64,000 nt of DNA from Echinicola arenosa (GTDB lineage Bacteria > Bacteroidota > Bacteroidia > Cytophagales > Cyclobacteriaceae), in NCBI RefSeq assembly GCF_014841125.1, contig NZ_JACYTQ010000011.1, forward strand, positions 62,001 through 126,000. The letters run 5' to 3'. Position 1 is the first letter of the stretch, and every line of letters begins with the position of its first letter. This document shows, piece after piece, positions 44,594 to 53,789 of this stretch. The translations under genes were made by a program, and so were the position numbers. A model generated the notes under the pieces. That model was given only the letters and a program-made list of their open reading frames with translations. It made no database searches and was not told the DNA's origin.

Positions 44594-44644
44594 ACAGGCT
44601 TATTTCTGTCCAGTATGAATTTCTGGACAGAAAGCCTGTTTTTC
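44594..44644 (+). terminator. Terminator after folD
   Basis: Long stem: AAACAGGCT with AGCCTGTTT and, inside it, TTCTGTCCAG with CTGGACAGAA, then a T run. It is larger than most terminators here. Confidence 0.75.
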
Positions 44645-44700
44645 ATTTATAGAAATTAGAATTTTAAGCGGTTCAATCACCCGCTCAATCAAAAATTGAA

Positions 44701-45330
44701 ATGGAAGAGACAAGAAAATCAATAGAGAAAGGAACAATGCTTCCAGTAATGGAATCATTTTATACCATTCAAGGTGAAGGAAGTTTTACAGGGTGTCCTG
44801 CCTATTTTATCCGTTTAGGAGGGTGCGATGTGGGTTGTGTTTGGTGCGATGTCAAAGAGTCATGGGAAGCAGGGAAATGGCCAGTTCAGACTATCGATGC
44901 AATAGTGGAAGGTGCTCTGCAATATCCCGGGAGATTAGTTGTGATCACAGGAGGAGAGCCGTTAATGTACGACCTAGACCCTTTGACATCTTTGTTAAAG
45001 GAGAAAGGGTTTACAATAAATATTGAGACCAGCGGTACCCATCCTTTTTCAGGTCATTTTGATTGGGTGTGCTTTTCACCAAAAAAGTTTAAGGCTCCAC
45101 ATGAGAGTATTTTTGGGAAAGCAGATGAGCTTAAGGTAATTGTGTTTCATAAAAGTGACTTTGTTTTTGCTGAAAAACATGCTGAGAAAGTAAGAAAGGA
45201 CTGTAGGAAACTGCTTCAGCCAGAATGGAGCAAATCTGAAAAATATACCAGCGAGATAATTAATTACGTAAAAAATCACCCAGATTGGAATATTTCACTC
45301 CAAACTCATAAATTTATGGATATCCCGTAA
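44701..45330 (+). CDS. queE: 7-carboxy-7-deazaguanine synthase (radical SAM)
   Basis: A 209-residue radical SAM enzyme that converts 6-carboxytetrahydropterin to 7-carboxy-7-deazaguanine in queuosine synthesis. The cluster motif is Cys42-x3-Cys46-x2-Cys49 (GCDVGCVWCD). SFYTIQGEGSFTG and VVITGGEPLMYD are QueE signatures. Length is short, as for other QueE. The OmpA-like gene starts 4 bp after its stop. The pathway's pterin-forming enzyme candidate is 13 kb downstream (58057). Confidence 0.94.
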   Translation: MEETRKSIEKGTMLPVMESFYTIQGEGSFTGCPAYFIRLGGCDVGCVWCDVKESWEAGKWPVQTIDAIVEGALQYPGRLVVITGGEPLMYDLDPLTSLLKEKGFTINIETSGTHPFSGHFDWVCFSPKKFKAPHESIFGKADELKVIVFHKSDFVFAEKHAEKVRKDCRKLLQPEWSKSEKYTSEIINYVKNHPDWNISLQTHKFMDIP

Positions 45331-45334
45331 ATAC

Positions 45335-47245
45335 ATGAGAACAACCCAAATAGTCTTTTTTTTAATTTTTATCAGTTTCAATCTTTTCGGTCAAGAATTC
45401 ACGATTGATGACAGGAGGGCGATCAAGCTTTACCAAGAGGGAGAAGACTTGGCCTTGAGGCGCAGGTATGATGAAGCGATTCTAAAATACGAGGCCTCTG
45501 TCAAGAGGAATGATAATTTTTTGGAGGCATATAAAAAATGGTCGCAGTTGCTATTGAGTAGAGGGGACAAAGAAGAGGCGCTTCAAGTGGCACTTTTAGG
45601 TGATATAAAAAGTAAGGAGAACCCCGAATTCAAAGCGAATTTTGCTTGGTTGATTACAAATATTTACCTCAAGTCAGGAGAATTCGATCAGGCAATAGAT
45701 AAGTTTGAACGTTCTCAAACTTATTTTTCAAATAGTCTCAGATCTTCTAAGGTGTTTAAGGATATGGAAGAACAATTGGAGTTTATTAAAAACTCCATGT
45801 CTGAGGCTAAAGAAATCAATAAGGAAAAATTACCTGTTCCTTTAAACGAATTCCATTTACAATATTTTCCAGTACTTACAGCTGATAGTAAACAGATACT
45901 TTTTACTAAGAGAGATGGTCTTGATAGGGCAAAGCATGAAGACATTTTCACGGCTGTTTGGAATGGAGATGAGTGGAGCGATCCGGAAGCTTTGTCTCCG
46001 ATTATCAATACCATGAGCAATGAAGGTACCTGTACCATTTCTGCCGATGGGAATATTTTGATTTATACCAGCTGCGATGCTCCGGATTCTTATGGAAGCT
46101 GTGACTTATACATTGCCTATAAAGTCAATGGTGATTGGCAAAAGCCAAAAAACATGGGTGAGAAAGTCAATTCTAGGTACTGGGACTCCCAACCTTCCCT
46201 TTCTGCAGATGGTAGCATACTTTTCTTTTCTTCCAATCGAAGAGGAGGTTATGGAGGAAATGATATTTATTACACCATGAGGTTGAAAAGTGGAGGTTGG
46301 TCAGAGCCTATCAATGTAGGAGAGGTCATCAATACCAAGTATGATGAGGTTTCTCCTTTTATTTATTTCAATAATGAACTTCTTTTTTTTGCTTCGGATG
46401 GACACATGGGATTTGGAGGGATGGATCTGTACAATTCCAAAATTTCCAGAGGAACATTTGAAGAGCCGCAAAACCTTGGATATCCCATTAATGATCATTT
46501 GGATCAGTTGGCATTATTTATCACAGCTCAAAGGGATTACGCTTACTATACTGAGAATAGTCTAAAGAATGGTACCTTAGAAAGGTCATTTCTTTATCGA
46601 TTTCCTTTTCCTGAAGAAATAGATTTGGGAGAAAGACTAATTGTCACTGGGGGGAAAGTGCGCAACCAAAATACAGGAGAGCCGATCGCAGCTACTTTGG
46701 CACTCGTCAATTTGGAAAACGACAGTACCATGTATGAATTTAAATCTGATGGGGATTCAGGTAAATTCATGATGATTTACCCTGATAAAGCATTTTCTGG
46801 ATTGTATATAGAGAAACAAGGGTTTCTTCCACAGATATACAATGTGGAAAAGGACAGTTTGAAAAATATCAAAAACATGGAAATTGGGCTAAAGCCAGTT
46901 GCTAAAGGGGAACAATTTATTTTTGAGAATGTCTTTTTTGATTTTGACAAAGCTGATTTGAAGCCTGAATCAAAAAGCTCTTTATTGAGGCTACTGAAAT
47001 TTTTGGAAGAAAATGAGACGGTTGGGATTATCATCGAAGGGCATACAGATAGTGTGGGAGACAAACAGTACAATGAAGATTTAAGCCTAAGGAGAGCCAA
47101 TAGTGTCCAATTGTACCTGATTGATCATGGTGTGCCTGGGGAAAGGTTAAAGGTGAAAGGACTTGGAGATAGCAAACCTTTGGTACCCAATACGAGCCCT
47201 CAAAACATGGCCAAGAATCGTCGGATCGAGATTGTTATAAATTAA
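45335..47245 (+). CDS. TPR / PD40 propeller / CRD / OmpA-domain envelope protein, PorE-like
   Basis: A 636-residue exported protein. It has a signal peptide (about 1-20, ending FNLFGQ), TPR helices (about 25-160), and a PD40-type beta-propeller (about 165-420, with LSADGSILFFSSNRRGGYGGNDIY-like repeats). A carboxypeptidase-regulatory-like domain follows (about 430-510), then a C-terminal OmpA peptidoglycan-binding domain (IIEGHTDSVGDKQYNEDLSLRRA). This four-part order is that of PorE, a T9SS component in Porphyromonas. Unlike PorE I see no lipobox. Bacteroidota also have other proteins with this layout, so the PorE equivalence is not proven. Confidence 0.82.
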   Translation: MRTTQIVFFLIFISFNLFGQEFTIDDRRAIKLYQEGEDLALRRRYDEAILKYEASVKRNDNFLEAYKKWSQLLLSRGDKEEALQVALLGDIKSKENPEFKANFAWLITNIYLKSGEFDQAIDKFERSQTYFSNSLRSSKVFKDMEEQLEFIKNSMSEAKEINKEKLPVPLNEFHLQYFPVLTADSKQILFTKRDGLDRAKHEDIFTAVWNGDEWSDPEALSPIINTMSNEGTCTISADGNILIYTSCDAPDSYGSCDLYIAYKVNGDWQKPKNMGEKVNSRYWDSQPSLSADGSILFFSSNRRGGYGGNDIYYTMRLKSGGWSEPINVGEVINTKYDEVSPFIYFNNELLFFASDGHMGFGGMDLYNSKISRGTFEEPQNLGYPINDHLDQLALFITAQRDYAYYTENSLKNGTLERSFLYRFPFPEEIDLGERLIVTGGKVRNQNTGEPIAATLALVNLENDSTMYEFKSDGDSGKFMMIYPDKAFSGLYIEKQGFLPQIYNVEKDSLKNIKNMEIGLKPVAKGEQFIFENVFFDFDKADLKPESKSSLLRLLKFLEENETVGIIIEGHTDSVGDKQYNEDLSLRRANSVQLYLIDHGVPGERLKVKGLGDSKPLVPNTSPQNMAKNRRIEIVIN

Positions 47246-47392
47246 AAGAAGCTGGAACTTTTATAGGATAAAAGAGGGGATAAGATTTTAAATAATCTGT
47301 GTATCCGCTATTTCACCAGTACATTTAACCCTTCAAAACATTCTTTCAAAAACAGCACAGATCTCACAGAAATGATTGTCTAAACCTTTCTA

Positions 47393-47440
47393 CTGCCCCT
47401 CCTAGGTCCGTGGAATCTCCTTTGCGGGACGGACAGGCAG
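47393..47440. other. Imperfect hairpin in the pre-susC gap
   Basis: CTGCC (47393-47397) pairs with GGCAG (47436-47440), and GTCCGT (47406-47411) pairs with ACGGAC (47429-47434). The GC-rich hairpin stands out in AT-rich surroundings. Role unknown. Confidence 0.4.
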
Positions 47441-47502
47441 TGGGAGTCATGTTTATAGTGTCAAAATGGTCCATATTAATGAATGTAACATTTTTAACAT
47501 TG

Positions 47503-47567
47503 CCACTTTAACCCGTATTTAACCCCTAGTTAAGCCGTGTTTATCCCGTGTTTTAGCCGTGTTTCTC
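47503..47567. repeat. 11-bp degenerate tandem repeat
   Basis: Five exact-length 11-bp units with core CCGTGTTTA (47513-47523, -47534, -47545, -47556, -47567), preceded by one 10-bp relative (47503-47512). Units vary in the last bases. The period is about one helical turn. Confidence 0.7.
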
Positions 47568-48322
47568 TTATCAGAGATTTAGGCTAGTCTACACCTTAAG
47601 TCCTGGGGAAACTTGGGAGCATCCCTTTCAATGTTTTGGTTATAAGAACCTTGGGAATCCTTCTGTCCCTCATCGCGATAAGGCAATATTTTTCCAACTA
47701 TTAAGGAGCTGAATGGCTGATTTGATTTTTCGAATTGTTGGGGGATCAGATAGCTCAGATAAGATTTTCTTTCTTGCAACATATTTCGACCAACACAAAG
47801 GTTGCTATCCTACTTTGGTCAAATTGTAGCATCGGGCTTTAATAAATGCATACTGAAGGAACAATTACATTATTTCCATTTTTGTTTAAAAAATGAAAAT
47901 AGGATAGGGATCTGAGGATAATAGAAGCTCACCTTTATCGCCATACTTTCTGCTGTTAAATTAACTAGGAAGTAGGACGCACTTCATGCAAAAAGGTTTT
48001 ACGTAAGCAATCTCGCTATTTCAGGTAAATTCTTGTGAGGCAATCAAAGCCATTTGAATAGAGGCGTGTTTTTAATGCGGTTAACTTTATTTATAATACA
48101 CATTTTTGTATTAGATAAATTCAACGCAAATGAATTAGGGTTAATTTTTGTTAAATAAAATTCTGTTATTCATTTTTTTTACGAAAGTATTTATTTTCAA
48201 GTTGGTTTGTGTTTATTTTTTGTTATTGATCATCTTTTTAGAATAAAATATCGTATTTATTTCCTGATAGGGCTTGGTTATAAATCATTCTAGGTGTTTG
48301 TAATATGAAAAAAAGGATTTTT

Positions 48323-48355
48323 TTTGGATTATTATGGGCTAAAAGATTATCTTAA
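48323..48355 (+). promoter_or_regulatory. Candidate susC promoter
   Basis: TTTG (48323-48326) is followed 21 bp later by TATCTTAA (48348-48355), an imperfect TAnnTTTG. It would start transcription about 25 bp before the susC ATG. Confidence 0.35.
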
Positions 48356-48386
48356 CATAAGTTAAACCAAAATAAAATTATTTACT

Positions 48387-51365
48387 ATGAAGAAAGTTTT
48401 ACTGCTAGGACTATTAGTCCTTTTGGCCAACACTATGGTGTTTGGCCAAAGCCGTACTGTAACTGGCGTAGTTTCTTCTTCAGCTGATGGAGAACCTATT
48501 CCAGGAGCAACTGTTCTGGTAAAGGGTACCTCGGTTGGAGTTGCGACTGACTTAGATGGTCAGTATTCGATAAATGTTCCTTCCAATGGTTCTGTTTTGA
48601 TTTTTAGTTTTGTAGGGATGAAATCCCAAGAAGCCGAAATTGGAAACAGATCGATCGTCAATGTTGCGTTGGAGTCAGATGTACAGACCTTGACTGAATT
48701 TGTGATTACTTCGTATGGTGATCAGTCTAAAAGAGAGATTACAGGTGCTATTGCTTCTGTAAAAGGGGAGATTTTTGAGAACCTTCCCATGCAATCATTT
48801 GATAGGGCCATGCAAGGAAGGATTGCAGGGGTTCAAGTTACCTCAGGTAGTGGACAACCTGGAGGTACCTTGAATGTAAGGATTAGAGGGGTTGGTTCCA
48901 TTAATGCAGGAAATGATCCTTTATATATTGTTGATGGTGTCCAAGTTTCCTCGCGAGGTGTTTCAGGACAAGGAAGTCAAAATGCACTGGCTTCTATCAA
49001 TCCAAATGACATTGAGTCCATCGAGGTATTAAAGGATGCAGCAGCTGCTGCGATTTATGGTGCTCAAGCAGCCAATGGCGTGGTATTAGTCACTACCAAA
49101 AAAGGGAAGGATGGAGCCACAAACGTTTCCCTTTCTGTGCAAGAGGGGGTTGTTAGGCCATTGGGCTTGTATGATGTAATGGATGCTACTCAACTGGCAA
49201 CTATTAAAAGAGCTTCATATATCAATGCTGGCTTGGATCCCAATAGAGCGGCCGAGATTTACGGTAATCCAGAGGATTCAAACTTGGAAAGTACCGACTG
49301 GGTGGATGCCTTGTATAGGGACAATGCCAGATTGAGTATTTATGATTTGTCAGTTTCAGGTGGTGATGAAAAGACTACTTTTTATTTATCAGGTTCATAC
49401 ACTGCTCAGGAAGGTCAGATTATCCAATCAGACTATAAGAGGGGGACAGCTAGATTAAATATTACCCACAGGCCCAATGATAAATTTACTGTTGCAGCAA
49501 ATATTTCCTTGGCTGCACAGAGAACTAATGGGACCATTGATCGGGGAAATTTTGTGAATGGCCCATTTGTGGCAGGATTCAGTGCTCGACCAAATGTGCC
49601 GATTTATGATGAGGAGGGAGAATTTGCTCCTTACCCTTCAGACCACCTGTTTGGTTATAATATTGTTCAAGGGGTTTATGAAGAATTAAGAAGAGCGACA
49701 ACTGTTCAATCAGTTTCAAATTTAAGATTGAACTATCAGTTTACTCCTTGGTTGAGCTTTACCTCTTACGCGGGAATCGATTTTTCCGATAATAGGGATG
49801 AAAACAATCGTCCATCGACTATTCCTGCTTTTGCTCCCTATGGCGGTTCAGCTACTTACACAGATAGAAGATTCAATAACTTCAATACTAACCATAACTT
49901 CAATTTCAATAAAACATTTGATGATATTCATACTGTTTCTGGAATTTTGGGTTTTGAATACAAAAGTGCTCAGGATGAGTTGAGTACCGCAACCGGTAGA
50001 GGGTTTGCCAATCCTACCTTGAGGTATCTTCAAAATGCTGCGACTCCATACGCTGTGGGAGGTAATTATACAGAGTATAAAAGAGCGGGTGTTTTTGGCC
50101 AAGTGAAGTATGATTACAATGACAGGTACAATGCGGAAATCATCTTGAGAAGAGATGGTAATTCTAGGTTTGGCGCCGAGTACAAATGGGGGACTTTTTA
50201 TGCCTTTTCAGCTGGGTGGAGGATTTCTTCTGAATCATTTATGGATGATCTGACCTGGGTAGACAACTTGAGAATGAGAGCTTCCTATGGGGTGACTGGT
50301 AATTCTGAAATTGATAATTTTGCTTCAAGAACACTAGTGGGAGGCACTGGGCAGTATCTTGGCGAAGGAGCACTTAGGGTTTCACAATTAGGAAATGACC
50401 TATTAACTTGGGAAGAAGCTGAAACTTTTAACATTGGTCTAGATTGGACTTTGTTTAATGGTAGATTGATTGGAACCGTAGATTTTTGGAGAAAAAATTC
50501 CAATGCCCTCTTGTTAAATACCCCTCTGCCGGTTGATTCAGGTTTTGGAGAAATAACCAGAAATACTGGCAAAGTGAGAAACCAAGGTATTGATATTGAC
50601 TTACAAACGGTGAACATCGTTACAGGTGATTTTCAATGGAATACAGGGTTTAATATTACCTTCCTTGAAAATGAGTTAATGGAATTGTATGATGGCTTGG
50701 ACCGAATAGGAAATGACCTTATAGTAGGAAAACCAATTGATTTTTTATACTCCAATGAATTTTTGGGAATTAACCCGGCAAACGGAAGAATTATGTATGC
50801 TGATGAGAATGGTGATTATACCTATATCGTAGGTGAATCTTCCTTAAGGTACATTGGAAGTGGCTTGCCAAGTAGCTATGGTGGCCTTTCCAATACCTTT
50901 ACTTATGGTCCGGTCTCATTAGAAGTCTTTTTTCAATATCAATTTGGTAACAAAGTATTTAATCAGGATCTGTATAATATTGCTTACGCGGGGTCTGGTC
51001 CAGATAATCAGGATGTGTCTCAATTGGACTATTGGCAGGAGCCTGGTGATATAACCAAAACACCTAAACCCTATGAGGGAGGACAAGAGCCTGGTACTTC
51101 CAGTATAGGTTCTTCTTCAACTAGATTGATCAATGATGGGGGGTATATCAGATTGAAACAGGTAACCCTAAGGTATTCATTACCGGTAGCCATTGCCAAT
51201 AAGATTGGTATGAAAAGAGCCAATATTTATGTTCAAGGGATTAACCTGGCAACGATTACTAAGTTTAACGGTATCGACCCTGAGGTATTGAGTGTAGGAT
51301 CAAGTACTTATGGCGCTTATCCAAATGCTAAGCAAATTTCAGCAGGTATCAATCTAAATTTCTAA
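48387..51365 (+). CDS. SusC-family TonB-dependent outer-membrane receptor
   Basis: A 992-residue receptor that imports oligomeric nutrients through the outer membrane, powered by TonB. It has a signal peptide (1-20, MVFGQ) and a CarboxypepD-regulatory-like domain (about 22-105, with SADGEPIPGATVLVKGTSVG). The plug follows (about 120-230, with NVRIRGVGSINAGNDPLYIVDG and GVVLVTTKKGK). A 22-strand barrel then ends in ISAGINLNF. It is the first gene of a SusC-SusD pair. The ligand class cannot be read from it, but the downstream S8 protease suggests peptides or proteins. Confidence 0.97.
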   Translation: MKKVLLLGLLVLLANTMVFGQSRTVTGVVSSSADGEPIPGATVLVKGTSVGVATDLDGQYSINVPSNGSVLIFSFVGMKSQEAEIGNRSIVNVALESDVQTLTEFVITSYGDQSKREITGAIASVKGEIFENLPMQSFDRAMQGRIAGVQVTSGSGQPGGTLNVRIRGVGSINAGNDPLYIVDGVQVSSRGVSGQGSQNALASINPNDIESIEVLKDAAAAAIYGAQAANGVVLVTTKKGKDGATNVSLSVQEGVVRPLGLYDVMDATQLATIKRASYINAGLDPNRAAEIYGNPEDSNLESTDWVDALYRDNARLSIYDLSVSGGDEKTTFYLSGSYTAQEGQIIQSDYKRGTARLNITHRPNDKFTVAANISLAAQRTNGTIDRGNFVNGPFVAGFSARPNVPIYDEEGEFAPYPSDHLFGYNIVQGVYEELRRATTVQSVSNLRLNYQFTPWLSFTSYAGIDFSDNRDENNRPSTIPAFAPYGGSATYTDRRFNNFNTNHNFNFNKTFDDIHTVSGILGFEYKSAQDELSTATGRGFANPTLRYLQNAATPYAVGGNYTEYKRAGVFGQVKYDYNDRYNAEIILRRDGNSRFGAEYKWGTFYAFSAGWRISSESFMDDLTWVDNLRMRASYGVTGNSEIDNFASRTLVGGTGQYLGEGALRVSQLGNDLLTWEEAETFNIGLDWTLFNGRLIGTVDFWRKNSNALLLNTPLPVDSGFGEITRNTGKVRNQGIDIDLQTVNIVTGDFQWNTGFNITFLENELMELYDGLDRIGNDLIVGKPIDFLYSNEFLGINPANGRIMYADENGDYTYIVGESSLRYIGSGLPSSYGGLSNTFTYGPVSLEVFFQYQFGNKVFNQDLYNIAYAGSGPDNQDVSQLDYWQEPGDITKTPKPYEGGQEPGTSSIGSSSTRLINDGGYIRLKQVTLRYSLPVAIANKIGMKRANIYVQGINLATITKFNGIDPEVLSVGSSTYGAYPNAKQISAGINLNF

Positions 51366-51377
51366 TTCAGAATTCAT

Positions 51378-52829
51378 ATGAAAAATATATTAAAAATATT
51401 ATTTGTAGGAACTTCCTTAGCTATGGGGTCGTGCTCTGATTTATTAGATACGGAACCTAGACAGAGTCTTACACCGGAAACAGCATTTGCAGATGTGGAG
51501 GGATATCAGTCCCTTGCATATTCTATGTATGGAAGAACAAGAAGTTTTAGCTACTACGGTCAGGTGATGATGATTGCGCCAGAAGTGATGGCTGATAATT
51601 TGAAGGTAATTGCAAACACTGGTAGATATATCGGTCAAGAAGCAAACGCTGACAGAGCTCATATCAATCTTTGGGATTTCTCCACTACCAATAATTTTAG
51701 AGGCTTGTATGCCTCGATTAATGATGCCAATATTATTCTGGATGGAATTGACGGTGTGGATGGAGATGAAAACTTAAGAAATAGAGTAAAGGGTGAGGCA
51801 TATTTTATTAGGGCACTAAATTATTTTGATTTAGCTAGAGTTTATGGGTATGAGCCAGGCCAAGAAGTGAATGGTTGGGATCAGAGTGTAATTCTAAGGA
51901 CTACTCCAACTTTAGGATTGTCTGCAGCAGACTTTCGGGCTAGATCTACTAATACTGAGATTTATGATCAAATAATAGCAGATTTGAATCAAGCAATTAG
52001 CTTACTTCCTACTGCAGAGATGGGAGAGGAAGATGTCTATCGTGCCTCACGAGGAGCGGCCCAAGCGTTGTTAGCTAAAGTTTATTTGTACACTTCTATG
52101 TATACAGAGGCAGCTTCCTTGGCCTCAGATGCTATGACTTCATTTGGCCTTTCAGCCTCAGGTAATGGCTTAATGGAAGTAGACGATTATGTAGCTGGTT
52201 TTTCTATTGCACCAAATCCAGAATCCCTTTTTGAAGTAGAGATCAGATCTCAAGACTGGAACAGCGTGGATGGATTGAATAATTCCGTATGCTCTTTAGT
52301 TGCAAATGTCTATCCTTCTGCGCAGTTTATTTTGACAGTGTCTGATGATTTGTTGGCATCTTATGAGCCTGGAGATGTACGTAGGGAGACTTGGACTCAG
52401 ACAACTCGAGAAGGATCATCAGCGATAGTTTATCGGTCAAACAAATGGCTAGGTCATAAGGGTGATTTTCTAGAAAACTTACCGATTATGAGGGCATCAG
52501 AACTGTATCTGATTAGAGCTGAAGCGAGATATAATTTGGGTAATGAAGATGGAGCGCGTTCGGATATAAACGCTTTAAGAAGTAAAAGAGGATTAGGTGC
52601 TACTTCAGCCAGCGGCACCGCTTTGATGAACCAGATCATGTATGAAAACAGGGTTGAGTTTGCTGTCGAAGGACACAGATGGTTTGACCTGAAAAGAAAT
52701 GGTATGACCATCACTAAATCAGGAAGTTTCGAAGAGGTTCCCTATTCTGATTATAGGATCTTGGCACCTATTCCACAAGATGAGATCATCCTAAATGATT
52801 TGCTGGAGAATAACCCTGAGTATAACTAA
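51378..52829 (+). CDS. SusD-family substrate-binding lipoprotein
   Basis: A 483-residue surface lipoprotein that forms the lid of the SusC transporter. The signal ends with a lipobox (AMGSCSD, Cys19). DLLDTEPRQSLTPETAF is a classic SusD opening. TPR-like helices follow, and the C-terminal part has RASELYLIRAEARYNLG, EFAVEGHRWFDLKR and ILAPIPQDEI. It begins 12 bp after susC. The binding specificity is unknown. Confidence 0.96.
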   Translation: MKNILKILFVGTSLAMGSCSDLLDTEPRQSLTPETAFADVEGYQSLAYSMYGRTRSFSYYGQVMMIAPEVMADNLKVIANTGRYIGQEANADRAHINLWDFSTTNNFRGLYASINDANIILDGIDGVDGDENLRNRVKGEAYFIRALNYFDLARVYGYEPGQEVNGWDQSVILRTTPTLGLSAADFRARSTNTEIYDQIIADLNQAISLLPTAEMGEEDVYRASRGAAQALLAKVYLYTSMYTEAASLASDAMTSFGLSASGNGLMEVDDYVAGFSIAPNPESLFEVEIRSQDWNSVDGLNNSVCSLVANVYPSAQFILTVSDDLLASYEPGDVRRETWTQTTREGSSAIVYRSNKWLGHKGDFLENLPIMRASELYLIRAEARYNLGNEDGARSDINALRSKRGLGATSASGTALMNQIMYENRVEFAVEGHRWFDLKRNGMTITKSGSFEEVPYSDYRILAPIPQDEIILNDLLENNPEYN

Positions 52830-52839
52830 AAGAAGCAAA

Positions 52840-53685
52840 ATGATGAAAAGATATAAATTAATTTATGCGTTTGTAGCCTTGACTTCACTGCTTACAACTG
52901 CTTGTTTTGATGATCCAGGCTTGGATACTACTTGGAATGGTTCTGAGATTGAATTTAATGCCTCGAATTTGCCTACCGGGTTGACAGAGAACTTTGTTAG
53001 GATTAGTGATGATCAAACAGACATGGCGGAAATTCAAGTTAATTTGGTTGGGACTGCTTTAAATAATGATGTTACAGTAAATGTGGAAGTTGACCCAAGC
53101 TCAACAGCCATCGCTGGCGTCCATTACAACTTACCATCCCAATCCATGACAATTCCAGCTGGAGAAGTGGTTGGGACATTCAATGTGGAAGTTCTTACAG
53201 GCAATATCAGTCCCGATGAAGAGCCAGATTTGGTGTTAAATATAACGGATGCATCTGGAGTAAAAGTAAGTGCCAATTACGGCAGTATGACCTACAAGAT
53301 GAGGGTTATTTGTGATTCTGACCTGGCAGGAACCTACGCCGTAGTTTGGGATGTGCTTATTGTTGGAGATGGATCTGGAGGTGCTTCGCAGACCTTGACA
53401 AATTACAGTTTTGGTAACACCATTGAAATTGCGGAAGCTGGAGTAGGTATTTATCAGTTAAGTGACATGAGCTTTGGTTTATACCCAGGGCCTTATGAAG
53501 ATACAGCTCCTACTGGTAAAATTTCAGACAATTGTAATGTGATAACAGGAGATCCAAGCAATACTGATCGATATGGTGACCCATTTACCATAAACGGTAC
53601 TTCAGATCCTGATAATGGGACTATTAGGCTGATTTGGTCCAATACTTATGGTGATGGAGGAACAGTTGTCTTAACCAAGCAGTAA
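52840..53685 (+). CDS. SusE-like position surface lipoprotein with Calx-beta-type domain
   Basis: A 281-residue lipoprotein starting at the ATG at 52840. An earlier frame would overlap susD, and the signal only begins here (LLTTACFDD lipobox). The N-terminal half (to about 155) reads as a Calx-beta/DUF4843-like beta-sandwich (STAIAGVHYN, SMTIPAGEVVGTFNV). The C-terminal half (about 160-281) is another beta-rich domain of unknown type with GTYAVVWDV. It follows SusD by 10 bp, the place where SusE/SusF-like binding lipoproteins sit. A terminator closes the operon after it. Confidence 0.78.
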   Translation: MMKRYKLIYAFVALTSLLTTACFDDPGLDTTWNGSEIEFNASNLPTGLTENFVRISDDQTDMAEIQVNLVGTALNNDVTVNVEVDPSSTAIAGVHYNLPSQSMTIPAGEVVGTFNVEVLTGNISPDEEPDLVLNITDASGVKVSANYGSMTYKMRVICDSDLAGTYAVVWDVLIVGDGSGGASQTLTNYSFGNTIEIAEAGVGIYQLSDMSFGLYPGPYEDTAPTGKISDNCNVITGDPSNTDRYGDPFTINGTSDPDNGTIRLIWSNTYGDGGTVVLTKQ

Positions 53686-53706
53686 GAAATAATAGTGAAT
53701 AGTGTT

Positions 53707-53734
53707 AAAAGGGAGATTTTGTCTCCCTTTTTTT
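53707..53734 (+). terminator. Terminator of the susCD operon
   Basis: AAAAGGGAGA and TCTCCCTTTT form a 10-bp stem with a 5-base loop and a T tail. Confidence 0.8.
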
Positions 53735-53789
53735 ATCCAAACCTTTATTATCTTGGATAAGTTTAAGTTACAGTAGATAGCACAACCAT

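Larger units (their letters stand above)
47246..48386. other. 1.1 kb gene-free region before susC
   Basis: No convincing gene on either strand. Short frames (for example 47579-47782 minus) lack domain signatures. The region holds an imperfect hairpin (47393-47440), an 11-bp tandem array (47503-47567), and an AT-rich stretch before susC with a candidate promoter. The rest shows nothing I can name. Confidence 0.6.

Noticed and set aside
47579-47782. 67-residue minus-strand frame in the gene-free gap
   Set aside because: No domain, no plausible start signal, and composition like non-coding sequence. Left as intergenic.
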